From Cerioporus squamosus (taxonomy: Eukaryota; Basidiomycota; Agaricomycetes; Polyporales; Polyporaceae): a DNA stretch of 10,868 nt. The notes under the pieces are model-generated. The model saw nothing but the letters and a program-made list of their open reading frames with translations, was not told where the DNA came from and ran no database searches. Location: NCBI GenBank assembly GCA_022592435.1, contig JABYQS010000939.1:1-10868 (forward strand). Direction: 5' to 3'. A program made the translations under genes and the position numbers. Below are positions 1 through 6,487 of the stretch, piece after piece (position 1 is the first letter of the stretch; each line of letters starts with the position of its first letter).

Positions 1-321
1 TACTCGGCGCTATACGCAGGCTAGCAGGCGGGGAGGCGGAGACTTGCCATTGGTTGCCAAGACGATGAGAAGGGCGGAGCGCTGGCCGGACGTCTGCGGT
101 GCCCCGAATGGGAGTCGCTACCTAGCCGCCGCCAAGTGATCTGCAAAGGCGCCGATATCAAAGGGCGGACGCAGTGGGCAGATTCGCCTCCCTCTCTCTC
201 CTCCCTCCAGCCCCGACGCCCTCGACGACTACAGCGGACGCTCCTTCCAGCTTCGTCCTTCCTTCGTGCCAACCGCGCATCCACATTCGTTGCTTCGCTT
301 TCGTGCAATTTCCAAGAAGCC
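1..321. other. Upstream region of the LysM gene, no gene seen
   Basis: I found no convincing coding sequence here. Open frames on both strands are rich in Arg, Ser and Pro and match no family I know. Positions 186-210 are a CT-rich tract (runs of ctccctctc type), common in fungal promoters and 5' leaders. I see no clear TATA box before the LysM start at 322, so initiation may be TATA-less within or after the CT-rich stretch. The left edge may cut an upstream regulatory region. Confidence 0.45.
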
Positions 322-1066
322 ATGTCGCCCGCTCATTCGTCGCAGCTTTCGTCGCTGTCCCCTTCGTTGCTAGCAGTACGTATCCCACCGTCCGTCTGCC
401 CCTCGGGACATGCACCGACGCATTCTGTCTACAGCTGCTTTTGCTGCATCCTGCACCCGCACGTACACCGTCAAGGAGGGTGATTGGTGTGACACCATCT
501 CGCTGCCAACAATGTCTCCACGTACGTCCACATGATCGACATGGACCATGAGCCTTCGCCCTAACAGACCCTCGTGTATAGCTACCAGCTCTCTGCTGTG
601 AACCCCGGCATTGACGCCGTTTGCCACAACCTCGAGGTTGGCAGCACCCTCTGCCTCGGCACTGAGGGCGAGGACTGCAACACAACTCACGTCGTCGCGG
701 CCGGCGAGGACTGCGATGGTATCCAGAGCGTGTACGGCATCAACTCGACCTTGCTCTTCACGAACAACCCCAGCTTCACGCGGACTGCAGCAACCTCTAC
801 TCTGGCGAGGTACGTTTGGCTCTCGCTGTGCCCTGTCTTCCATGCAAGCTGATGTATCATTTAATCCAATTCAGGTTGTCTGCGTTGCCAAGTCTGCCCT
901 TGTCGCTGCTGCCCCTGACGCGACCAGTGTCATCGCGACTACTGCTGCTCCCTCTACCACTTTCGCTGCTGCCACGACAAGCTCGGCCGCTCCTGCTACC
1001 ACCTCTGCGGCCGACGAGGATGACTCCGACGATGACGACGAGATCCCCTTCTGCGACGAGCTTTAA
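322..1066 (+). CDS. Secreted two-LysM-domain protein, frame broken by three apparent one-base losses
   Basis: Small secreted protein with two LysM domains, a fold that binds chitin or N-acetylglucosamine oligomers. Four exons fit GT-AG introns: 322-375, 435-521, 582-809 and 875-1066. After a hydrophobic signal-like start (RSFVAAFVAVPFVAS), LysM 1 begins CTRTYTVKEGDWCDTI and runs through YQLSAVNPGIDAVC to LCLG. LysM 2 follows (THVVAAGEDCDGIQSVYGIN, then the NP-type turn and DCSNLYSGE). A Thr/Ala-rich linker and an acidic tail ending IPFCDEL-stop complete it. The frame holds only if one base is missing in each of the first three exons: near 324 just after ATG, near 501 (ctcgctgcc), and in the C run near 768-772. 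With those, the exon phases add up exactly to about 187 residues. The gene is either damaged or mis-sequenced. Family assignment is strong; a role as effector, cell-wall protein or symbiosis factor is inference. Confidence 0.88.
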
Positions 1067-1462
1067 ACGAGTCGCACTACATACCACACCGGACGACTAG
1101 ATTTCGCATCTGCGCGACGCTCTCGTCATCCGCTCGTCGTCCCTCGTATATACCATGACGGACACCTCTACACTTAATCTACTGTCTGTTGTTCCTGTCG
1201 TTTACCCCTGCATACCCGTGATAGTGAGCTTCGCGTAGATAGCCCTGTGGGTCTGTTGGTAGCCTGTCACAATGTGGAAGTGGATTGGGGTCCAGTGGAT
1301 CCTGGGTTTGATATAAGCACCTCGCGTGGGCCATATACTGATCGACGATGAAACGAGCTTCCCCGACAGTAAGGATACAATGTCCTTTGCAAAGCAATAA
1401 CGATAGCAATTACAGCGATGACACGATGCTTCCCTTCCGCCTCTTGAGACAACCCCTGCCCA
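1067..1462. other. Convergent 3' intergenic region
   Basis: The LysM gene (+) and PSF1 (-) run tail to tail here, so this stretch should hold both 3' untranslated regions and their polyadenylation sites. I see no canonical AATAAA in a decisive place on either strand. Open frames in the region do not resemble proteins I know. Confidence 0.5.
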
Positions 1463-2233
1463 CTATGACTCCTCCAAGTAACCCTGCACAATGAGATGCT
1501 CGATGTCGGACCTCCGCACCAGGAAACGATGGCCCCGCTTGAAGTCGATCGCGCCCAGCTCCGTATGTACGATCCCGCAATCGCGCACGACCCGCACATG
1601 CACCTGCAGGTCCTTCGGCGGGTGCGCAATCGGCGCGAAGAGATCGATATCCTCCGTCAGCCCGTGCCCCGCGCCCGCCGCAGACGAGAACGCCTCCGTG
1701 CGCAACGTCACCAGCGACGCCGCGTACGAGCGCAGGAAGTCCACCTCGTGCGGCGATAGCTTCGAGCGGATGTCCTGCGGCGCGGACACGGCTGCCCCGC
1801 CCGCCTGGGCGTCCCCTTGCCCCGGCTGCAACTGTGCTTGCGCAGGGGGCAGCGAGAGCAACAGCGGGAGCGCGCCGCCAACGGACCAGTACAGGTCCTT
1901 GAGAAACTCGAGCCGGTGCTGGTGGTACGCGAGGAGACAGCGCTTGTTGCGGAGGATCGCGGTCTGGTAGAGCAGGACGGTGGGCATGACGCGTTCGCTC
2001 TCCTTCTGCTTCTGTGCGTCGAGCGTCGCGTCAGGATCGTCGTCGTCGTCGCCCCCGGTTGGGGCGGTGTTTATGAGGAGGGCCTCTATGCGCGCGTCGA
2101 GGTCGCGCTGCTCGCGGATGATGGAGCGCACGAGGACGTCGTTGTATTTGAGAAGGGTGTTTGTTGCGGTGGAGCGCCGGGATTCGGTGAGGAGCTGCGT
2201 GGCGAGGTCGCCGAACTGATGGGCGGAATTCAT
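1463..2233 (-). CDS. PSF1: GINS complex subunit PSF1, DNA replication
   Basis: PSF1 is one of four GINS subunits. GINS joins Cdc45 and MCM2-7 in the nucleus to form the CMG replicative helicase, needed for initiation and fork progression. The gene is one uninterrupted exon of 256 residues. The N-terminal alpha-helical A domain (about 1-165) includes the hallmark LLRN-type motif, here AILRNKRCLLAYHQHRLE at about 92-109. A second helical block begins KLSPHEVDFLRSY. The C-terminal B domain has PPKDLQVHVRVVRDCG and ends with FLVRRSDIEHLIVQGYLEE, a close match to PSF1 orthologues. I chose the Met at 2233 because MNSAHQFGDLATQLL matches the family N-terminus; the frame stays open upstream to about 2338 without homology. 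Two low-complexity inserts are present: an acidic GGDDDDDPD stretch at about 60-68 and a Gln/Ala/Gly-rich loop near 130-155. No frame break is seen. Confidence 0.96.
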   Translation of the reverse strand: MNSAHQFGDLATQLLTESRRSTATNTLLKYNDVLVRSIIREQRDLDARIEALLINTAPTGGDDDDDPDATLDAQKQKESERVMPTVLLYQTAILRNKRCLLAYHQHRLEFLKDLYWSVGGALPLLLSLPPAQAQLQPGQGDAQAGGAAVSAPQDIRSKLSPHEVDFLRSYAASLVTLRTEAFSSAAGAGHGLTEDIDLFAPIAHPPKDLQVHVRVVRDCGIVHTELGAIDFKRGHRFLVRRSDIEHLIVQGYLEES

Positions 2234-2681
2234 GGTACAGGGTAGATTGTCTGGAGGATGGGATGCGGTCAACAGGGGTCGATGGGAGGACGGATGGTCA
2301 TCGTCGGAGACAGTACTAAGACGCGCGTACAGCAGCACGCGTCTGTCGCGTCTCGACGCGTCGGGTCACACTCGAGTCTGTCACGATCACTCTAACCCTC
2401 CCGCCACAACGTCATCCTGGAGAGATTGCCGCCTGTGTCTGCCTGGCCTGTGGACGTGCTGTTGTTCTTGTTCAGGTATAAGCGAGGAGCATCACACACT
2501 GGAAAGTCCACAATGCATGCGTCTTTTAAATGAAATAAAAGCGGCGCAGTCATCGCAGAAGGTTGTCTGAATTAAATTTACGGGACAGAAATTCAATATA
2601 CACCAAATGTCGACGTCTACGAGCACCGCAGCGACCAAACTCATTTTGCGCTCACCTCCGAGATGAGTCATACGGCAACCA
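2234..2681. other. PSF1 promoter and RBR gene 3' region
   Basis: This spacer separates the PSF1 start from the stop of the upstream RBR gene on the same strand. The part next to PSF1 carries two ACGCGT boxes (annotated separately). The part near 2520-2620 is AT-rich (for example attaaattta, aattcaatatacacc) and is the likely 3' untranslated and cleavage region of the RBR gene on the minus strand. I see no gene in it. Confidence 0.5.
2337..2361 (-). promoter_or_regulatory. Pair of MluI cell-cycle boxes (ACGCGT) upstream of PSF1
   Basis: Two perfect ACGCGT palindromes lie at 2337-2342 and 2356-2361, about 104-128 bp upstream of the PSF1 ATG. In yeasts ACGCGT (MCB) is bound by the MBF complex (Mbp1-Swi6 or Res-Cdc10) and drives G1/S expression of replication genes. 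A pair in front of a GINS gene fits this. By eye I count six ACGCGT in the whole window, one of them inside PSF1, so chance cannot be excluded. Confidence 0.5.
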
Positions 2682-4144
2682 TCAAGTACAACTGCATGTC
2701 TTCCAAACAGCAGCGCAGAGGTAGCAGAACTGCGCCTGGCACAGGCATATCATGTGCGGACATCCCTCGGTGCGTTCCACGACGTGGAGGCATGACGGAC
2801 AGCGCGACCATCCCCGCGCCTTTGCGAATTCGAGCATCGCCTCGTCCAGCTCTCTCGACGCGCAGGTCTCCCCAGGGTGTGCTTCCCGCTTGCAGGAGCC
2901 ACATGTGACAGTGCCGCACTCCGCGCATAGAATGGGGACCGGCGTGGTCGGAGTGGCACCTCTCATGAAGGTCGAACAGTGGGGGTTGCAGCAGTACACC
3001 GGGTCTTTGGTCCGGAACTCGAGTGCTCGCCGTTCGAAGCGGCTGATAAGCCCGGCGTCCAGGTGCTCGTGTACGTCTTCCAGATCGAGATCGTCGCAGC
3101 AGCGCGGAGGGAAGAGAGATGCGTCCTTGAGCGCGTTTTCAAACATGATGCGGAGACAGGTGACATCCAGGTGGTGTCCGCATCCCGTGGAGACGACGGG
3201 CCCGCTGTCGATGGGTTCAAGACATACGATGCATCCTGGGATAGGGTGAATGTCCTGAGATGCGAGTGGCGGACTCGGAGAGACGCTCCGAGAGGATGGG
3301 AAGCTGGGGACATCCAAGGCAAATTCGGAATCCGGAGAGACAGACTGTGAATACTCAGTCGAGCTCTCCTCTCCGTCCAACGGAGCGTCCGGCGGCGGAG
3401 ACGTAAGTCTGGTTGAGGCAATGCTAGACCAAAGCTCCGCGGAAAATCCGAGGTCGATGGGCGATGGAGAGCGCGATAACTCCATCGTCGCCGGAGACGA
3501 GCTGTCCCATGCGCGTGTCAATTGCGGACGATCATACCACCACATGTAGAGCGCATTCACCTGCTGTCTTCCGTGATCGTCTCTTGTGGTTCAGAAGTCA
3601 TCACGGACGGTACCGGCGATGAACTTAAGCTGCGGAAAACCTTTCTTTTGGAACTACGGGTCGCATGCAGCTTATGGTCAGGTTACGCGAAGACACCCCA
3701 GGGACACATGACGAACCTTCCTAGCCCGCGCCTCTCTCCTCGCACCTGCCGACGGACTCGGGGCTGTGGGCGTGGGGGAGGGTTCCTCCCTTGAGATAAG
3801 GCGATGGCGATGGCCCTGTCATACTCTGCGGTCTCTTCCACCTCGAGCAAGGCATTGAACAAGGCGTCTTCGAGCTCCGTCTCGCTCGTGACGTGGTTCT
3901 TGGCGATATTCAGTAGCCCCTCCGCTTCCTCGGCAAAGAGCAACAGCGAGAGCTCCTCGTCGCTAAGTGATGGCGTACGCGACTCCGGTTGATTGCGATT
4001 GGCGAGAAGGCTGTCGAGCTCGGTGATAGTCAGGCGCGATATGTGTGCCATCAACGCCGAGAGAGCATCCCCAGGCTCTGTAGCAGTCGCAGCGCTCCCG
4101 GAGGAGGAAGAAGAAGAAGAGGCGGGGGCACTAGAAATCATCAT
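2682..4144 (-). CDS. RBR-type E3 ubiquitin ligase (RING1-IBR-RING2), three exons
   Basis: RBR ligases take ubiquitin from an E2 via RING1 and pass it through a thioester on a RING2 cysteine. Exons on the minus strand are 4144-3717, 3653-3561 and 3501-2682, giving 446 residues. The introns are 63 nt (donor gttcgt, branch-like ctgac, acceptor tag) and 59 nt (gtgaat, ttgac, cag); both keep phase exactly. The N-terminal part is Ser-rich, then has an acidic helical segment (about 60-120: DEELSLLLFAEEAEGLL, then EYDRAIAIALSQG), followed by a Ser/Pro-rich linker. RING1 begins CIVC at about 264 (GCGH at 281-283, CC at 308-309). The IBR spans about 344-387 (YCCNPHC, LCAEC, CGSC, H382, C387). RING2 begins CPSC at 408; the catalytic cysteine is C421 in EGCPHM, then CLC, CYLC and CSC. 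All zinc ligands appear present. The start is one of two adjacent ATGs (4144, 4141), about 50 bp below a TATA box. Confidence 0.92.
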
Positions 4145-5059
4145 GGAGAGAGGGCTTGTCAGTGTATCCAGCAGAAGGTCAGTATGCACTATGTGTTATA
4201 TAACTGGAGGAACGTTCAAGCTGCAGTAGATCCACGGCTTACTGCAGGTGTTTGTAACGTGAATGTGAAATGAGCATCCGAAGACCATGAGCACTAAGAG
4301 GCTGTGAGACTTCGGTTATGGTGAGGCTTCATTGAGCTTGCGTGCTGCAGTGCCGGGATGCGCTCCGCTACGCGTTAAGTCCCAGGGTTACTCTATGTAG
4401 AACGCGTGTGCATACGGCCCGAAGTCCGATTTGGTTGCCCCGGGAATATTAGCTCTATACGATATGTGAGTGCGTATCTGTCACGTCGTGGATCAGGGTA
4501 TCCGTCTTCATACTAATGTGAAGTGACACCCACGAGGCACCTGGCGTCGTAAGTGCGTGCCGGACGTAGACAGGTTGTCATAGGTAGGGCACGGTTGGCT
4601 GTGTAGATCGCTGTAGGACCGCCCAACAGCCGTCTGCGCAATCATATGCGTATGGCAGGACTCGAGGTGTCAGACGTGGTTGTGGTCAAAGGCAAGGCGA
4701 ACTTCAAACTCCGAGGCGCCGGACGGAGCGGTTAACGACATACCACAGCATGATGTCGCACTTATTTTCATGACACATTTGCGTCTTATATAAAATATCC
4801 AACATCTTCCTATATGGTTCTAAGCAGCAGGGAACCTGTAGTATTCGATTCGGGAAACCCCATACTATCGGACATCGCACATGAACTCGTTACATCTGGT
4901 ATGTATCAAACAGATGCCTCATCCAGACGGAAGTCTATACCGCCTGCGCAACCACATGTTAGCAAGCAGCAGCAGCAAACCTCTGAAATTGAACAGCCTC
5001 CCTCACCTCGGAACAAGCGCCGCTAGCCATTTCGTGGAGGGTGGACTGGTACCTCAGGA
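4145..5059. other. Long gene-poor region between the two RBR-family genes
   Basis: About 900 bp with no gene I can support. The right part of the RBR promoter is here, including two further ACGCGT boxes at 4370-4375 and 4402-4407. Stops are frequent in all frames from 4260 to 4780. A TATA-like tatataaaa lies at 4787-4795 with nothing convincing downstream. On the minus strand at 4959-5120, a frame containing EHEAYHEQREEAPTYLY overlaps the end of the next gene in another register and may be a lost C-terminal part of it. Confidence 0.45.
4195..4204 (-). promoter_or_regulatory. TATA box of the RBR ligase gene
   Basis: The 10-bp perfect palindrome gttatataac contains TATATAA on the minus strand, about 51 bp upstream of the chosen ATG at 4144. 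Spacing suits a short 5' leader. Because the element is symmetrical, its direction is inferred from the gene beside it. Confidence 0.5.
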
Positions 5060-5533
5060 TCATTCGGTAGAGGTATGTGGGAGCTTCCTCGCGTTGCTCA
5101 TGATAGGCTTCGTGTTCGGAGTGAGAGATTTGGAACATGTGTCGCAGGGGAAGCGTGCGGCCCCGGCGACAGAGCCAGCACCGAGGGCCAGCAGAGCGTT
5201 GCAACGGTCGCACCACTTCGGACGGAGGGTGTCCGAGTGAGCAATAATTCCGTCCCGATCCTTCAGGCCCTGGCGTATATCTTCGTTAAGATACCCCATG
5301 ACCACACGGAGCTCAAGCGGGCGGTTGCAACACTTGTGCGGGGGATCCAAATGTCCTTTGAGGACGCCCGCAAGCATGGCGTTGAGGCAGTTGACGTCGT
5401 ATATGTGGCCGCAGCCTGGGTCCACGACAACGCCGCCATCGGGGACGGTCGTGTTGCACCGGATACACTGAAACAAACGTTTGAGTTCGTGCATAGTACT
5501 AGAGACCAGAATGTTACAAACGATAGCAGACAT
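5060..5533 (-). CDS. Truncated RBR-family protein: RING1 plus half an IBR, no RING2
   Basis: The frame from the ATG at 5533 encodes 157 residues (or 144 from the ATG at 5494). It resembles the neighbouring RBR ligase: CIRC at 23-26, PGCGHIYDVNCL at 39-50 with C41, H43 and C49, PPHKCC at 64-69, then WCDRC at 107-111 and FPCDTC at 128-133. The shared CIxC...GCGHxxDVxCL...PPxCC layout points to a paralogue. It stops soon after the first half of the IBR. The remaining IBR ligands and all of RING2 with its catalytic cysteine are absent, so it should not be a working RBR transferase as it stands. At 4959-5120 a second minus-strand frame continues in another register, so a missed intron, a one-base error or true decay are all possible. 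The start is uncertain. It could also act as a RING-only or decoy protein, but that is inference. Confidence 0.6.
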   Translation of the reverse strand: MSAIVCNILVSSTMHELKRLFQCIRCNTTVPDGGVVVDPGCGHIYDVNCLNAMLAGVLKGHLDPPHKCCNRPLELRVVMGYLNEDIRQGLKDRDGIIAHSDTLRPKWCDRCNALLALGAGSVAGAARFPCDTCSKSLTPNTKPIMSNARKLPHTSTE

Positions 5534-6075
5534 AATTCCGACGAGGTGTGGCAGCGGGAGAGTGCTTCGGCGACGATTCAGACGAATGCTGGTTAGAGAA
5601 CTCTTGGATGTCGAGACGGCTTGCAAGCCCACGTCCTATATAAGCTTCCATTGAGCGACTCGCCACAACATACTCGTGCTTGTTGTGGCCAGGGAACAGG
5701 ACGGGCGCGACGACGGAGCGGAGGATGTGAAACGGGTTGGCAGTGGTAGACCATCCACCCAACGACATAGACCCGAAGTATGTCGGAGGCTCTGTGCGCT
5801 CGCGCCGTTATTCGCTTGTGTGTGGTTACTGGCGGCATTCGGAGGTGAGTATGTAGCTCGGGTGGAACAAGTGCAGCCTGACCACATTCCATTCGTCGTG
5901 TCGGCATCTCAACTTGCCGTCAACGATGTACGGCAGGTTTTCTTGTGTGGGCGTACTGACTGAACGTAGCAGCAGTGCGATTGGTACAGCGAGAAAAATG
6001 GGATTAGGACGGAGCGCGCTGGCGAGTGGGTGGACGGGAGGGTAGAGTTATGTAACCATGAGCTGGGAGGATGAC

Positions 6076-6089
6076 GCGTGACGTCACGC
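6076..6089. promoter_or_regulatory. Palindromic ATF/CREB-type site, TGACGTCA
   Basis: The 14-bp perfect palindrome gcgtgacgtcacgc is centred on the full ATF/CREB consensus TGACGTCA (6079-6086), about 400 bp upstream of the alpha-galactosidase ATG. In fungi such sites bind bZIP factors of the Atf1 or Sko1 type linked to stress and nutrient signals. The sequence match is exact; which gene it serves is inferred, since the region is divergent. Confidence 0.5.
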
Positions 6090-6148
6090 ATCTGCCACGC
6101 GACGGGTGCGTGATCGCGAAGTGGCTGTGGCGGTGCGGATGGGAAAGA

Positions 6149-6429
6149 GCGGGGAGCAGGAGGCCGCACCAACTGCGCACGAAGCCCCGCCCACGGCCAT
6201 TCCAGGGTACCATGCCGCCATGGCACGGAGACGCTGCCTTGGCCGGGGTCTCCTCTCGGACCGCCCTCGATGTCCGTCGGTCACGCCCCTTCCTGCCGAA
6301 GACCCCGAGGCTTCCAACATCACGATTCTCCCGTCATCTGACTCCGCCGACGTCCTCCCAACTCCTTCTGTCTGTCGGCCGTGCGCTTCTCATATATACA
6401 TACGCGCTGCTGGTGCTGGGCTTCCCCGC
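6149..6429. promoter_or_regulatory. Cluster of CreA/Mig1-like sites (SYGGRG) before the alpha-galactosidase
   Basis: Matches to the fungal carbon-catabolite repressor consensus SYGGRG lie at 6149-6154 (gcggggg-type core GCGGGG), 6185-6190 (CCCCGC, reverse), 6243-6248 (CCGGGG) and 6424-6429 (CCCCGC, reverse). Glucose repression of a secreted alpha-galactosidase would be expected. The motif is short and the DNA is GC-rich, so some matches are surely chance. Confidence 0.3.
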
Positions 6430-6446
6430 CTGATCACTCTTATAAG
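6391..6446 (+). promoter_or_regulatory. Core promoter candidates of the alpha-galactosidase
   Basis: Two TATA-like elements precede the gene: catatata at 6391-6398 (about 90-97 bp before the ATG) and ttataag ending at 6446 (about 42-48 bp before it). Either could position transcription; the first leaves a more usual leader length. Confidence 0.4.
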
Positions 6447-6487
6447 CTCTTTCGGTCGACGCGCTGGCCTTGCTTCCTACTCCCGCC

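Larger units (their letters stand above)
5534..6487. other. Divergent intergenic region with an unexplained protein-like stretch
   Basis: Between the RING-like gene (-) and the alpha-galactosidase (+). The right half (about 6050-6487) is the alpha-galactosidase promoter. The left half has minus-strand frames with protein-like composition: one at 5829-6047 with no Met (containing NLPYIVDGKLRCRHDEW) and one at 5514-5768 (containing ANPFHILRSVVAPVLFPGHN). I do not recognise either and could not join them with a phase-correct intron. A TATATA lies at 5637-5642, about 104 bp upstream of the ATG at 5533, and could serve the RING-like gene. Confidence 0.4.

Noticed and set aside
158..843. Minus-strand ORFs at 158-685 and 370-843
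   Set aside because: They overlap the LysM exons in antisense and are rich in Arg, Gly and Cys without any motif.
3683..4189. A separate 168-residue gene and a separate RING gene starting near 3560
   Set aside because: Two short introns (3716-3654 and 3560-3502) with good splice signals join them in phase into one RBR ligase; the apparent starts at 4189 and 3560 are GTG codons, which a fungal nuclear gene would not normally use.
4205..4790. Possible RNA gene in the long gene-poor stretch
   Set aside because: I looked for tRNA-like A and B boxes, a T-loop and obvious hairpins and found none that hold up.
4814..5026. Small plus-strand ORF of 70 codons after a TATA-like element at 4787
   Set aside because: The ATG is only about 19 bp from the end of the TATA, the peptide resembles nothing, and it runs into the antisense side of the RING-like locus.
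5075..5596. 173-codon plus-strand ORF
   Set aside because: It is the antisense shadow of the minus-strand RING-like gene, whose zinc-binding cysteines make that strand the real one.
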